DNA of 64,000 nucleotides from Rhodovulum sp. MB263 (GTDB taxonomy: Bacteria > Pseudomonadota > Alphaproteobacteria > Rhodobacterales > Rhodobacteraceae), in NCBI RefSeq assembly GCF_002073975.1, contig NZ_CP020384.1, positions 1,240,001 to 1,304,000 of the forward strand, written 5' to 3'. Each line of letters begins with the position of its first letter. The first letter of the stretch is position 1. The notes beneath the pieces are model-generated. The model did not search any database. It was not told where the DNA came from and saw nothing but the letters and a program-made list of their open reading frames with translations. Below are positions 33,254-42,633 of the stretch, piece after piece. Position numbers and translations under genes: made by a program.

Positions 33254-34125
33254 CGGCGCAGGCGACAGAGCTCGCCTTCGGCCCGGAGGTGGCCGACAGC
33301 CTGCGGCGCATCGCCGAGGCGCTGGAACGGCGTTATCCTGCGCCGGCTGCGGCCCCCGATTTCGCGGCAGCCGAGGCGTTTCTCTGGCATGTCGCGCCGG
33401 ACCGGCTGAGCCCGGTTCCCGAGGTCAACCGGGTCGATCTGACGCTTCTGCAGGGGATCGACCGTTCGCGCGACACGCTTCTCGAGAATACCCGCCATTT
33501 CGCCCGGGGCCTTCCCGCCAATAACGCGCTTCTCTGGGGCGCGCGCGGCATGGGCAAGTCGAGCCTTGTCAAGGCGGTCCATGCCGCGGTGGCGGCCGAG
33601 GGGCATCCGCTCAAGCTGGTCGAGGTGCAACGCGAGGATCTGCCCTCGGTCGGGCGGCTGCTGGGGCTGCTGCGGGGAGCCACCGAGCGCTTCGTGCTCT
33701 TCTGCGACGATCTTTCCTTCAGCCATGACGATCAGCATTACAAGTCGCTCAAGGCGGTTCTGGACGGCGGCATAGAGGGGCGGCCCGGGAATGTGGTCTT
33801 CTACGCCACCTCGAACCGACGCCACCTGATGCCCCGCGACATGATCGAGAACGAACGTTCGACCGCGATCAGCCCTTCCGAGGCGACCGAAGAGAAGGTG
33901 TCGCTTTCGGACCGGTTCGGGCTCTGGCTCGGGTTCCATCCCTGCAGCCAGGACGAGTATCTGGCGATGATCGGCGCCTATTGCGCGGCCTATGGGATCG
34001 CGACCGATCCGGAAATCCTCCGCGCCGAGGCGATCGAATGGCAAGCCACGCGCGGGGCGCGTTCGGGCCGGGTCGCCTGGCAGTTCTTCACCGATCTCGC
34101 GGCGCGTCGCGGTGTCCGGATCTGA
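33250..34125 (+). CDS. DUF815 AAA-type ATPase
   Basis: A 291-residue predicted cytosolic ATPase of the DUF815 family. Walker A is [15 protein letters not shown], Walker [11 protein letters not shown], and sensor-like [14 protein letters not shown] follows; [12 protein letters not shown] is the family mark. Function is unknown; related proteins are sometimes linked to the cell envelope. It overlaps tatC by ATGA, so it is made with the Tat machinery, and a hairpin terminator follows. A link to export is inferred only from this coupling. Confidence 0.85.
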   Translation: MTAQATELAFGPEVADSLRRIAEALERRYPAPAAAPDFAAAEAFLWHVAPDRLSPVPEVNRVDLTLLQGIDRSRDTLLENTRHFARGLPANNALLWGARGMGKSSLVKAVHAAVAAEGHPLKLVEVQREDLPSVGRLLGLLRGATERFVLFCDDLSFSHDDQHYKSLKAVLDGGIEGRPGNVVFYATSNRRHLMPRDMIENERSTAISPSEATEEKVSLSDRFGLWLGFHPCSQDEYLAMIGAYCAAYGIATDPEILRAEAIEWQATRGARSGRVAWQFFTDLAARRGVRI

Positions 34126-34187
34126 CTGCCCGATTTCCCGCTTCTTCTTGGCTTAAATACCCATACCGGCGCCGCATGCGCCGGTTG

Positions 34188-34210
34188 AAAAATCTTCGGC
34201 GAAGATTTTT
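34188..34210. terminator. Bidirectional hairpin between DUF815 gene and nlpD
   Basis: Eleven-base arms AAAAATCTTCG and CGAAGATTTTT pair perfectly around one G. The A/T ends make it a rho-independent terminator in either direction, serving convergent genes. It has the same TTCG-N-CGAA centre as the hairpin at 639-659. Confidence 0.8.
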
Positions 34211-34216
34211 GCCCGC

Positions 34217-34244
34217 AAGGCGCCCCCGCAAGCGGGGGTGCCTT
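34217..34244 (-). terminator. GC-rich hairpin overlapping the nlpD stop
   Basis: AAGGCGCCCCCGC and GCGGGGGTGCCTT pair (one mismatch) around AA, overlapping the nlpD stop codon on the minus strand. Followed on that strand by the A/T-rich hairpin at 34188, it likely contributes to nlpD termination. Confidence 0.55.
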
Positions 34245-35439
34245 ACGGTGTCAGATAGGGCATCGGATCGACGCTTTCGAAGCCCTTGCGAAGCTCGAAA
34301 TGCAGGAAGGCGGGGTTGCCGGAGCGGACCTGTGCCAGGGTCTGGCCCCGGGTGACCTTGGCCCCCTTCTGCACCGCGATTCCGTCGATATTGGCATAGA
34401 CCGACAGCATGTTGTCGGCATGGCGCACGACGAGGATCGGAACCTGGTCGGTGTCGCGGGTGATCGCGGCGACGGTGCCGTCGGCAGCCGCCTTGACCGA
34501 CGTGCCGGCCTTGGCCGAGATGTCGACCCCGTCATTCTTGCCCTTCTGATAGCCGCGGATGATGCTGCCCGAGACAGGCATCGCGAAGCGGGCTGCTGGG
34601 GCGCTCTGTTCCTTGGCCATCTGCGGCGAGGCCGGAACGGCGGGCTTGGCCGTGGTCTCGGGCCTGGGCAGGGGCGTGGCCGCCGAGGGCGGGGTCGGGA
34701 CGGCAGAGCCCTGACCGGGCCTTTCGGTGGTCTGGCTGGTCGCAGCTGCGGCAGAGGCGGCTGCCGTCGCCGGGCCGCTCTGGCGGCTCTGTGCGCTCGC
34801 CACCGGGATCAGCAGATACTGTCCCTCGCGCACGGTCAGGTCGGGGCCGAGCCCGTTCCAGTCGGCCAGCGCGCGCGGCGTGACATTGTAAAGCCGGGCA
34901 ATCGAATAGGCGGTCTCGCCCCGCGCCACCTTGTGCCGGACCGGTTCCTGCCCTGCGGGCTGGCTTGCCGCCGGGGCGGTGCCTCCGGCCCGGTCGAGCG
35001 CATTGCCCGCCAGCGTCGCGATATCGACCTGGCCTGCAGGGGTGATGGTGCCATTGCCGGGCGGGGCTGCGGCGATGGCGCCTCCGGGCTCGGCGACCCG
35101 GCGGGGCAGGGCGATGATCTCGCCATTGTTCAGCCGAACATCCTCGTTCATGCCGTTATAGGCGGCGAGTTCCGAGACGGGCAGGCCGACCCGGGCGGCC
35201 ACATCCGTCAGCCGGTCGCCACTGCGCGCCACGGCCACCTGATAATTCGGGTAGGAGATCACGCCGCGCTGATCGGGCTCGGGCCGGGGGGCGGCCTCGA
35301 CCCGCGGCGGTGAGGGGTTGTTGCCGAGATTGCGGAAATCATAGTCCCAGCCGCTTTCGCAGCCGGCGACCAGGGTCATCCCCAGACCAAGGGCCAGAAG
35401 CCGGGCCGGCAACCGGCGGGCGGGGAAAATAGGGTCCAT
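34243..35439 (-). CDS. nlpD: NlpD-like lipoprotein with LysM repeats and degenerate M23 domain
   Basis: A 398-residue lipoprotein: signal peptide with lipobox LVAGC (Cys at residue 27), two LysM peptidoglycan-binding domains (VAVARSGDRLTDVAARVGLP and HKVARGETAYSIARLYNVTP), a Pro/Ala/Ser/Thr linker and a C-terminal LytM/M23 fold. Catalytic metal ligands are missing: the H-x-G-x-D site reads KNDGVDI, YAH is YAN, and H-x-H is AFLHFEL. As in E. coli NlpD, it should therefore activate cell-wall amidases instead of cutting peptidoglycan. The surE-pcm-nlpD order supports the name. Confidence 0.9.
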   Translation of the reverse strand: MDPIFPARRLPARLLALGLGMTLVAGCESGWDYDFRNLGNNPSPPRVEAAPRPEPDQRGVISYPNYQVAVARSGDRLTDVAARVGLPVSELAAYNGMNEDVRLNNGEIIALPRRVAEPGGAIAAAPPGNGTITPAGQVDIATLAGNALDRAGGTAPAASQPAGQEPVRHKVARGETAYSIARLYNVTPRALADWNGLGPDLTVREGQYLLIPVASAQSRQSGPATAAASAAAATSQTTERPGQGSAVPTPPSAATPLPRPETTAKPAVPASPQMAKEQSAPAARFAMPVSGSIIRGYQKGKNDGVDISAKAGTSVKAAADGTVAAITRDTDQVPILVVRHADNMLSVYANIDGIAVQKGAKVTRGQTLAQVRSGNPAFLHFELRKGFESVDPMPYLTP

Positions 35440-35508
35440 CGCTCGATCCTCGCTGCGTACGGGGCCCGTTTCGCCGGACCCTCGCCTCTCTCTTTTCCTG
35501 CCTCGGCC

Positions 35509-36156
35509 TCAGTCCTGGCCAAGCCCCTCGAGGAGGGGCACGAACCGGACCTGCCTCAGCTCGTCATAGTCAAAGCCGTTCTCGCCGCGGGTGACCTTGA
35601 TCAGCCGCTGCACCGTGTCGGACTGACCGACCGGCACGATCATGATACCGCCAACCCGCAACTGCGCCAATAGGGGCCCCGGCGGGTCCTCGGCGGCGGC
35701 GGTCACGAGAATGCGGTCGAAGGGCGCCTGATCGGGCAGCCCGCGCGAGCCGTCGGCGGCCATCGCGGTGACATTGGTCAGCCCCAGCGCCTCGAACCGT
35801 TTCTGCGCCGCGGCGGCAAGCCTGCGATGGCGTTCCAGCGTATAGACCCGGCGCGAGAGCCGCGACAGCACCGCCGCCTGATAGCCCGAGCCGGTGCCGA
35901 TCTCGAGCACCTTGTTGCGCGGTTGCAGGTCCAGCGCCTGGGTCATGATCGCGACCACCGAGGGCTGGCTGATGGTCTGGCCGCAGGCGATGGGCAGGGG
36001 CGTGTCCTCATAGGCGTGCTGCGCGAAATGGCCGGTGACGAACTGGCCGCGGTCGATCTCCTCCATTGCGGTCAGCACACGCCTGTCGGTCACGCCGCCG
36101 GACCTGAGCGCGAACAGGAACTGCATCTTGCGCTCTGCGGTCGAGTGATCGTTCAT
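35509..36156 (-). CDS. pcm: Protein-L-isoaspartate O-methyltransferase
   Basis: Pcm methylates isoaspartyl residues in aged proteins with SAM so that they can return to aspartate. The 215-residue protein shows the family block [23 protein letters not shown] motif [16 protein letters not shown] and the post-motif [14 protein letters not shown]. Its start overlaps the surE stop by 4 bp, a widespread surE-pcm arrangement. Cytosolic, single domain. Confidence 0.95.
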   Translation of the reverse strand: MNDHSTAERKMQFLFALRSGGVTDRRVLTAMEEIDRGQFVTGHFAQHAYEDTPLPIACGQTISQPSVVAIMTQALDLQPRNKVLEIGTGSGYQAAVLSRLSRRVYTLERHRRLAAAAQKRFEALGLTNVTAMAADGSRGLPDQAPFDRILVTAAAEDPPGPLLAQLRVGGIMIVPVGQSDTVQRLIKVTRGENGFDYDELRQVRFVPLLEGLGQD

Positions 36157-36938
36157 CCCAGTCGGGCCTTCACATCGGCAATGCAGTCATGTGCGGTCAG
36201 ATCGGCCCGAAGCGGCGTCACCGCGATATAGCCATCGAGGTTCAGCGCCGCATCCGACCCGGCCGCGGTGGGCAGGTTCTGGGCGCCGCCCCGGATCCAG
36301 AGGAACTTGCGGCCCGAGGGCGACAGGTGCGGCTCGACCCCGAAGGAGGCATCGCGGCGGTAGCCCTGCGGCCCCACCCGCAGCCCCTTGACCTGATCGG
36401 CCGGGACGGGCGGGAAATTCACGTTGTAGAACAGCCGGTAATCGGCGCTGTCCCAGGGGGCGGCGTCAAGCAGCGCGTTGACCGTAGCGGCGCCATGGGC
36501 GGCTGCGGCCTCGAATTGCAGGTCTTCGTCGAAATTCAGCGGGCCGAGATATTGCGACAGCGCGATGGCGGGCAGGCCCTGCAGCGCGGCTTCCATCGCG
36601 CCGCCGATGGTGCCGGAATACAGCACGTTCTCGGCGGCGTTGTTGCCGCGGTTGACGCCCGAGAGCACCAGATCGGGCCGGGCATCGGTCATCACGTCGT
36701 AAAGCCCGGCCAGCACGCAATCGGCGGGCGAGCCCTCGGCGGCGAACCGGCGCGGACCCAGCTCGGCGATCATCATCGGGCGGGTATAGGAAATCATGTG
36801 ACCCACGCCCGATTGCTCGAAAGCGGGGGCGACGACCCAGACCTCGCCGGTGGGACCGGCCACTTCGGCCGCAATGGCCTCGAGCACCGCCAGCCCGGGC
36901 GCGTTGATCCCGTCGTCATTCGTGATGAGAATGCGCAT
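36153..36938 (-). CDS. surE: 5'-nucleotidase SurE
   Basis: SurE is a metal-dependent nucleoside 5'-monophosphatase linked to stationary-phase survival. The 261-residue protein begins [16 protein letters not shown], with metal ligands Asp8-Asp9, and contains [13 protein letters not shown] (Ser ligand), [28 protein letters not shown]-type sequence with the Asn ligand, and NVNFP in the C-terminal half. First gene of surE-pcm-nlpD on the minus strand; its promoter lies in the 197-bp gap before the SDR gene. Confidence 0.95.
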   Translation of the reverse strand: MRILITNDDGINAPGLAVLEAIAAEVAGPTGEVWVVAPAFEQSGVGHMISYTRPMMIAELGPRRFAAEGSPADCVLAGLYDVMTDARPDLVLSGVNRGNNAAENVLYSGTIGGAMEAALQGLPAIALSQYLGPLNFDEDLQFEAAAAHGAATVNALLDAAPWDSADYRLFYNVNFPPVPADQVKGLRVGPQGYRRDASFGVEPHLSPSGRKFLWIRGGAQNLPTAAGSDAALNLDGYIAVTPLRADLTAHDCIADVKARLG

Positions 36939-37135
36939 ATCTGCTCAACCTTGCCTTATTTCCCTTCCATAGTGGAGCGGGCCCGAGGCGTAAAGGCGAT
37001 GCCGGGGGCTGCGGCCGGAAACCTTTCCGGACGGGGATGTCGTCGCCCCGCCCCGAAGAGTGCCCGCCCCGGGGTGGGGCAGGCATGGGGCAGGAAGGTC
37101 TCTGCGGTGCGGGGCGCGGGAACCGGGACGGGGGC

Positions 37136-37798
37136 TCAGGCCAGCCCCAGCTCGGCGGCCAGACGGCGCGCCTCGTCGGCCGGGCGTGCCAGCGTGTCGG
37201 TCTTCTCGCCCGGATAAAGCCGGTTGCGGTGGTTCGTGGGCATCGGTGCGGGCACGAAGCGACGGACATGCACGTCCTGAAGCCGGGCCTGCTCGGCCTC
37301 CCAGGCCTGGAACAGCGCGCGCTGTGCGGCCTTGCAGGCGGCATAGGCGCCCAGGAAGGGGCCTTCGGCCGGATCGTCGATCAGCACCGCGCTGCCGCCG
37401 CCCGTGGCGGCGCGCAGAAGCGGCGCGACGAAGGAGACAAGCACGCCCAGGGCCTCGACATCGGCCTTCACCGCCTTGGTCCAGAACGGCAGGTCGATCT
37501 GCTCGGCCGGGCTGAAGGGTGGCGACTGGATCGCGGCATGGACCCAGAGATCGACATGACCCCAGCGGTCATAGATCCCCCGGCACAGCGTGCGCATCGC
37601 GTCGGTTTCGGTGATGTCCATGGGCGCCAGCGTCGCGCTGCCGCCCAGGGCCTTGATCCGGTCGTCGAGTTCCTCGAGCGCACCGGTGGTGCGGCCGACC
37701 GCGACGACATGATAGCCGGCGCGCGCCAGCTCTTCGGCCACCGCCGCGCCGAATCCGCGCGAGGCGCCAGTCACAAGGGCAAGTTTCTGGTCTGTCAT
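37136..37798 (-). CDS. Short-chain dehydrogenase/reductase family protein (YciK-like), catalytic Ser replaced
   Basis: A 220-residue Rossmann-fold SDR. The cofactor motif TGASRGFGAAVAEEL and the catalytic Tyr-x-x-x-Lys (AYAACKAAQRALF) are present. The active-site Ser usually found about 13 residues before the Tyr is replaced: the stretch reads AVLIDDPAEGPFLGAY, with Asp at the expected place. The overall layout and length resemble E. coli YciK. Whether it is an active oxidoreductase is unclear. It lies downstream of purF on the same strand, 85 bp away. Confidence 0.82.
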   Translation of the reverse strand: MTDQKLALVTGASRGFGAAVAEELARAGYHVVAVGRTTGALEELDDRIKALGGSATLAPMDITETDAMRTLCRGIYDRWGHVDLWVHAAIQSPPFSPAEQIDLPFWTKAVKADVEALGVLVSFVAPLLRAATGGGSAVLIDDPAEGPFLGAYAACKAAQRALFQAWEAEQARLQDVHVRRFVPAPMPTNHRNRLYPGEKTDTLARPADEARRLAAELGLA

Positions 37799-37882
37799 GG
37801 ACGGTCCTTGGAATACCTGAGCGATGGCGTCAAGATCCCGGTCCCGGACGGGACCGGCCGGGCGACAATCCGGCGCAGGCGG

Positions 37883-39364
37883 CTATTCGGCCGCCTTGGT
37901 CTGGAAGCCCTTCTGGATCATGTCGCTGGGCGCCACCGGGTATTCGCCCGAGAAGCAGGCATCGCAATATTGCGGGCAGCGGTCGTTTCGGCCGGCAGCC
38001 TCGCCCGCGGCCCGGTACAGCCCGTCGAGCGAGATGAACCGGAGGCTGTCGACGCCCAGATAGTCGCACATCTCGTCCTCGGACATGCGGCTGGCCAGAA
38101 GCTTGTCGCGGTGGGGCGTGTCGACACCGTAGAAGCAGGGCCACGCGGTAGGCGGGCTCGCGATCCGGAAATGGACCTCGGCTGCGCCCGCATCGAGGAT
38201 CATCTCGCGGATCTTGCGGCTGGTCGTGCCGCGCACCACGCTGTCATCGACGAGGACGATCCGCTTGCCAGCGATCAGGGCGCGATTGACGTTCAGCTTG
38301 AGCCGGACCCCCATGTTGCGGATCTGCTCGGTCGGTTCGATGAAGGTCCGGCCCATATACTGGTTGCGGATGATCCCCATGCCATAGGGAATGCCGCTTT
38401 CATGGCTGAAACCGATGGCGGCGGGGGTGCCGCTGTCGGGCACCGGGCAGACCAGATCGGCCTCGACCGGCGCCTCGCGGGCCAGCTCGATCCCGATCTG
38501 GCGGCGGGTCTCGTAGACCGAGCGGCCGCCCAGGATCGAGTCGGGGCGCGAGAAATAGACATGCTCGAAGATGCAGAAGCGCGAGGAGCGGTGTTCGAAC
38601 GGGTGGAAGCTCTCGACGCCCTTCTCGGGCGAGATCAGCACCATTTCGCCCGGGGCGACCTCGCGGACGAATTCGGCGCCGATGATGTCGAGCGCACAGG
38701 TCTCCGAACTCAGAACCCAGCCCTCGCCGATCCGGCCCAGTACCAGCGGCCGCACCCCCAGCGGGTCGCGCACGCCGATGAGCTTGGTGCGGGTCATGGC
38801 GACCACCGAGAAGGCGCCCTCGACCCGGCGCAGCGCGTCCTTCATCCGCTCGGGGATGGTCTTCTGAAGCGAGCGCGCCATCAGGTGGATGATGCATTCG
38901 CTGTCGGAGGAGCTCTGGAAGATCGAGCCGTGCTGGATCAGTTCGCGGCGCAGCGCCTCGGCATTTGTGATGTTGCCGTTATGGGCGATGGCGGCGCCGC
39001 CCATCGAGAATTCGCCGAAGAAGGGCTGCACGTCGCGGATCGCGGTCTGGCCCTTCGATCCTGCGGTCGAATAGCGGACATGGCCGATGGCCAGCGACCC
39101 GGGCAGGGTCTCCATCAGGCTGGCCTTGGTGAAGTTGTCTCGGACATAGCCGAAGCGGTGCGCGGACTGGAACCCGCTTTGGGGTGCGTAGGCGACGATG
39201 CCGCCGGCCTCCTGGCCGCGATGCTGCAGCGCATGCAGGCCGAGCGCCACGAAATTGGCGGCATCCGCCAGGCCGATCACGCCGAAAACGCCGCATTCCT
39301 CCTTGAGCTTGTCATCGTCGAAGGGATGTGCGGGCGGCATGGTGCGGGTGGAATGCGGGCGCAT
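37883..39364 (-). CDS. purF: Amidophosphoribosyltransferase
   Basis: PurF makes 5-phosphoribosylamine from PRPP and glutamine, the first committed step of purine synthesis. The N-terminal Ntn-hydrolase Cys is in KLKEECGVFGVIG; the short leader before it would be cleaved. The PRPP loop is VLVDDSVVRGTTSRK. The Cys-rich CPQYCDACFSGEYP near the C-terminus is typical of the Bacillus-type enzyme with a 4Fe-4S cluster. Two starts are possible, 39364 (used) and an ATG 8 codons later (MPPAHPFDDD). It is 155 bp downstream of cvpA on the same strand, as in many bacteria. Confidence 0.95.
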   Translation of the reverse strand: MRPHSTRTMPPAHPFDDDKLKEECGVFGVIGLADAANFVALGLHALQHRGQEAGGIVAYAPQSGFQSAHRFGYVRDNFTKASLMETLPGSLAIGHVRYSTAGSKGQTAIRDVQPFFGEFSMGGAAIAHNGNITNAEALRRELIQHGSIFQSSSDSECIIHLMARSLQKTIPERMKDALRRVEGAFSVVAMTRTKLIGVRDPLGVRPLVLGRIGEGWVLSSETCALDIIGAEFVREVAPGEMVLISPEKGVESFHPFEHRSSRFCIFEHVYFSRPDSILGGRSVYETRRQIGIELAREAPVEADLVCPVPDSGTPAAIGFSHESGIPYGMGIIRNQYMGRTFIEPTEQIRNMGVRLKLNVNRALIAGKRIVLVDDSVVRGTTSRKIREMILDAGAAEVHFRIASPPTAWPCFYGVDTPHRDKLLASRMSEDEMCDYLGVDSLRFISLDGLYRAAGEAAGRNDRCPQYCDACFSGEYPVAPSDMIQKGFQTKAAE

Positions 39365-39519
39365 GGGCGGGGGCTCCGAATCCGTCTGGTGAGGTTGGGC
39401 TCTCTCTAGTCGGTCCGGCGCGCGGTGTCACGAAAGGATCATGAATAAAGCTTCACGGCCCCGCGACGCAGGCGGAGGCGGGGCAGTGAAGACGGGCCGC
39501 CGAGTGCTGTGGCGGGCCT

Positions 39520-40080
39520 TTATTGCGGCGCGCCGCAGGTGCCGACGAGCTGTTCGTATTGGGTGGTCAGCCAGCCCAGCGCCTGTTCGGGGTCGGCCTC
39601 GGCGATCTTGGCGGTCAGCGAGGCGAAGACCGCCGACGAGCGCGAATTCTCGACCGCCGGGAAGCTGTGATCGGTGATCACCATGCCGTAGACGAAGAAG
39701 GCGACCGCCACCAGTAGCGCGCCGCGCGCCGCGCCGAACAGAAAGCCGAGGCTCTGGTCGACGCCCCCCAGCACCGAGCCCTGGATCATCGAGGACAGGA
39801 GCGGCGTGAACAGAGACACGATCACCAGGGCCACCGCGAAGACCGCCGCGAAGGAGGCCATGATCGAGATCTCGCAGGAACTGCCGATGAAATCGCCCAG
39901 GTAAGGGATCTCGCGCACCAGCGGCTCGGCCTGGGGCGCGAAGGTGAAGGCCATGAGCGCGGCGATGATCCAGCCCGCGATCGCCATGATCTCGCGCACC
40001 ATCCCCCGGGAATAGGCGAGAATGGCCGAAACCAGGATCACGGCGGCAACGATGCCGTCAACGACGGTGAATGATTCCAT
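39520..40080 (-). CDS. cvpA: CvpA family inner-membrane protein
   Basis: A 186-residue membrane protein with four hydrophobic segments: DGIVAAVILVSAILAYSRG, GWIIAALMAFTFAP, MASFAAVFAVALVIVSLF and LLVAVAFFVYGMVI. The motif SRGMVREIMAIAGWI is the family mark. CvpA is needed for colicin V production in E. coli, and for envelope or bile tolerance elsewhere; its biochemical role is unknown. It sits between radA and purF on one strand; cvpA-purF is a common pair. Confidence 0.93.
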   Translation of the reverse strand: MESFTVVDGIVAAVILVSAILAYSRGMVREIMAIAGWIIAALMAFTFAPQAEPLVREIPYLGDFIGSSCEISIMASFAAVFAVALVIVSLFTPLLSSMIQGSVLGGVDQSLGFLFGAARGALLVAVAFFVYGMVITDHSFPAVENSRSSAVFASLTAKIAEADPEQALGWLTTQYEQLVGTCGAPQ

Positions 40081-40099
40081 GGACTCGTCCCTCCTCGGG

Positions 40100-41467
40100 C
40101 TAACCGGCGCCGAAAATTTCCCCGACGAAGGCGGTCAGGTCGGGCATCTGCCGCACCGTCATGCCTCCGGGTGCGCCGAGCTTGCTGCGTTCGGGCGCGA
40201 TGGCGCTGGAAAAACCAAGTTTCAGCGCCTCTTTCAACCGGTTTTCGGTCTGGGCCACCGGACGCAACGCCCCGGAGAGGGAAATTTCCCCGAAAAGCAC
40301 GCAATCGGGCGGCAATGCCACATCTTCGCGTGCCGATAACAATGCGGCCGCGACCGCCAGATCGGCGGCGGGCTCGGTCACCTTCAGCCCGCCCGCCACG
40401 TTCAGATAGACATCGAAGCCCGCGAAGGGGATGCCGCAGCGCGCCTCGAGCACGGCCAGCGTGGTCGAGAGCCGCCCGGCATCGAGCCCGACCGCGCTGC
40501 GCCGGGGCGTGCCCAGCGGCGAGGGGGCGACCAGTGCCTGGATCTCGGTCAGCACCGGCCGGGTGCCCTCGATGCCCGCGAAGACGGCCGCGCCCGGGGC
40601 AGGGGTGCCGCGTTCGGACAGGAACAGCGCCGAAGGATTCGCGACCTCGGCAAGCCCGCCGCCGGTCATCTCGAACACCCCGATCTCGTCGGCCGGGCCG
40701 AAGCGGTTCTTGACGCTGCGCAGGATCCGGAACTGGTGGCCGCGTTCGCCCTCGAAATAGAGCACCGTGTCGACCATGTGCTCGACCACGCGCGGGCCCG
40801 CGATCTGGCCTTCCTTGGTGACATGGCCGACCAGCATCACCGCGGTGCCATGACGCTTGGCGAAGACGGTCAGCTCATGCGCAGAGGCGCGCACCTGGGC
40901 GACCGAGCCCGGCGCGCTGTCGACCATGTCGGCCCAGAGCGTCTGGATCGAATCGAGAATCGCCAGATCGGGCTTTTCGGCCTCGAGCGTGGTCAGGATC
41001 GCGCGCAGGTCGGTCTCGGTGGCGAGCTTCACCGGTGCCTCGGCCAGCCCCAGCCGTCGCGCCCGCATCCGGACCTGGGCGCTGGCTTCCTCGCCCGAGA
41101 TGTAAAGGCATTTGAGCCCCTGATTGGCGAAGGCGGCGGCGGCCTGCAAAAGCAAAGTCGACTTGCCGATGCCCGGATCGCCGCCGACCAGAATCGCCGA
41201 GGCCGGCACCAGCCCGCCGCCCAGCACCCGGTCGAATTCGCCCAGACCCGAGGCGGCGCGGGGCGGCTCGGGTTCCGAGGTCGCCAGATCGCTGAGCGCC
41301 AGCCGCCGGCCGCGCGCGGGGCCCAGGGATTTCGAGGCTGGGCCCGCGCTCAGGGGCGCATCCTCGACGATGGTGTTCCAGGCGCCGCAGGCGTCGCAGC
41401 GCCCGGCCCATTTGCTCTGGGTCGCGCCGCAGGCAGTGCAGGTGAAGACGGTTGTCGGTTTGGCCAT
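40100..41467 (-). CDS. radA: DNA repair protein RadA (Sms)
   Basis: RadA is a RecA-like helicase that helps branch migration in recombination. The 455-residue protein has the N-terminal zinc finger (CTACGATQSKWAGRCDACG), Walker A GGDPGIGKSTLLLQ, the RadA-specific KNRFG motif (SVKNRFGPADEIG) and the C-terminal Lon-like domain (TPRRSAVGLDAGRLSTTLAV, VYLNVAGGLKVTEPAADLAV). Length is normal. It is 19 bp upstream of cvpA and divergent from the crotonase gene. Confidence 0.96.
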   Translation of the reverse strand: MAKPTTVFTCTACGATQSKWAGRCDACGAWNTIVEDAPLSAGPASKSLGPARGRRLALSDLATSEPEPPRAASGLGEFDRVLGGGLVPASAILVGGDPGIGKSTLLLQAAAAFANQGLKCLYISGEEASAQVRMRARRLGLAEAPVKLATETDLRAILTTLEAEKPDLAILDSIQTLWADMVDSAPGSVAQVRASAHELTVFAKRHGTAVMLVGHVTKEGQIAGPRVVEHMVDTVLYFEGERGHQFRILRSVKNRFGPADEIGVFEMTGGGLAEVANPSALFLSERGTPAPGAAVFAGIEGTRPVLTEIQALVAPSPLGTPRRSAVGLDAGRLSTTLAVLEARCGIPFAGFDVYLNVAGGLKVTEPAADLAVAAALLSAREDVALPPDCVLFGEISLSGALRPVAQTENRLKEALKLGFSSAIAPERSKLGAPGGMTVRQMPDLTAFVGEIFGAG

Positions 41468-41582
41468 GCCCCTAGCTGCCCGAGCCGGGGCGCCGTTTCA
41501 AGGCCGCATCGCGCTGGCCCGGCTTGCCCCGGGGGCGGGGCCGCGGCTAGGATTCGACGCGACAGCCGATGGGAGGGGCAGG

Positions 41583-42377
41583 ATGCAGGACGGGCTCGAG
41601 ATCGTCATCGACGGGCGGGGCGTGGCGCGGCTGACGCTGCGGCGGGCGGAAAAGCACAATGCGCTGTCCTCGGATCTGATCGCGGCGCTTACGGCGGCGG
41701 CAGGGCGGCTTGGCGCCGATCCGTCGGTGCGGGCGGTGGTGCTGACGGGCGCGGGCGAAAGCTTCTGTGCAGGGGGCGATCTGGGATGGATGAAGGCGCA
41801 GATGCAGGCCGATGGCGCCAGCCGCGCCACCGAGGCGCGCAAGCTTGCCGCCATGCTGCGCGCGCTCAACGAGATGCCGAAGCCGCTGATCGGCCGGGTC
41901 CAGGGCCAGGCCTATGGCGGCGGCGTCGGGCTGATTGCCGTCTGCGACGTGGCGATCGGGGTCGAGACCGCGCGGTTTGCCCTGACCGAAACCCGGCTCG
42001 GGTTGACGCCTGCCACGATCGGTCCCTATGTCGTGGCGCGGCTCGGGGCGGCGCGGGCCAGGCGGGTGTTCATGTCGGGGCGGCGTTTCGACGCGGCCGA
42101 GGCGGTCGGGCTGGGGCTTCTGGCGCGTGCCGTGCCCGACGCGGCGCTGGAGGCGGCCGTCGAGGCCGAGATCGCGCCCTATCTGACCTGTGCTCCGGGC
42201 GCGGTCGCGCTGGCCAAGGCGCAGGTCCTGAGCCTCGGGCCGCGGATCGACGAGGCGGCGATCGAGGCCAGCATCGCACAGCTTGTCGCAGCCTGGGAAA
42301 CAGAGGAGGCTGCCGAGGGAATCGCGGCCTTCTTCGCGCGTCGCAAACCGGCCTGGAGCGGCCCGGCCGAGCCCTGA
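41583..42377 (+). CDS. Crotonase-family protein, methylglutaconyl-CoA hydratase-like
   Basis: A 264-residue enoyl-CoA hydratase/isomerase family enzyme. The oxyanion-hole motifs are GESFCAGGDLGWMK and GQAYGGGVGLIAVCDVAI. FALTETRLGLTPATIGPYVV places a Glu (TETRLGL) in the catalytic region and closely resembles methylglutaconyl-CoA hydratases of leucine breakdown. ATG 41583 follows GGGAGGGGCAGG. It stands alone, divergent from radA and 256 bp before nuoA; no leucine or isovalerate genes are nearby, so the substrate remains a guess. Confidence 0.85.
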   Translation: MQDGLEIVIDGRGVARLTLRRAEKHNALSSDLIAALTAAAGRLGADPSVRAVVLTGAGESFCAGGDLGWMKAQMQADGASRATEARKLAAMLRALNEMPKPLIGRVQGQAYGGGVGLIAVCDVAIGVETARFALTETRLGLTPATIGPYVVARLGAARARRVFMSGRRFDAAEAVGLGLLARAVPDAALEAAVEAEIAPYLTCAPGAVALAKAQVLSLGPRIDEAAIEASIAQLVAAWETEEAAEGIAAFFARRKPAWSGPAEP

Positions 42378-42633
42378 CGCCTCCCGGCAGCAAGGCGTAA
42401 ACGAGCCGAAAACAAGGCAGAAACCCAGATTTTACGGCGCTTTGATGTCAAAAGCCGGAGTGTCGCATTTTCAATGCGCACGACTGTATACATTTCCGCT
42501 GAGGCGCTGTAACAGAGGGGCGCGGATCGCGGGGCGGGCCTGTTGACCCTCTGCCGCGCCCCCGACTAACGTCACGGTCGGAAAACCAGTGCGCGTGGCA
42601 CCGGGCCGCGCGCGGCAAGATAGGGAGACCGAG
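42378..42633 (+). promoter_or_regulatory. Leader region of the nuo operon
   Basis: 256 bp without a gene before a large operon, so it should contain the nuo promoter. It is AT-richer around 42415-42500 than its surroundings. It contains a short near-palindrome TTTGATGTCAAA at 42441-42452; spacing does not fit an FNR/FnrL site. I cannot place -35 and -10 boxes with confidence. Confidence 0.4.

Noticed and set aside
42441-42452. FnrL-type site before nuoA
   Set aside because: TTTGATGTCAAA is nearly palindromic but the half sites are separated by 0-2 bases where an FNR site needs four between TTGAT and ATCAA.
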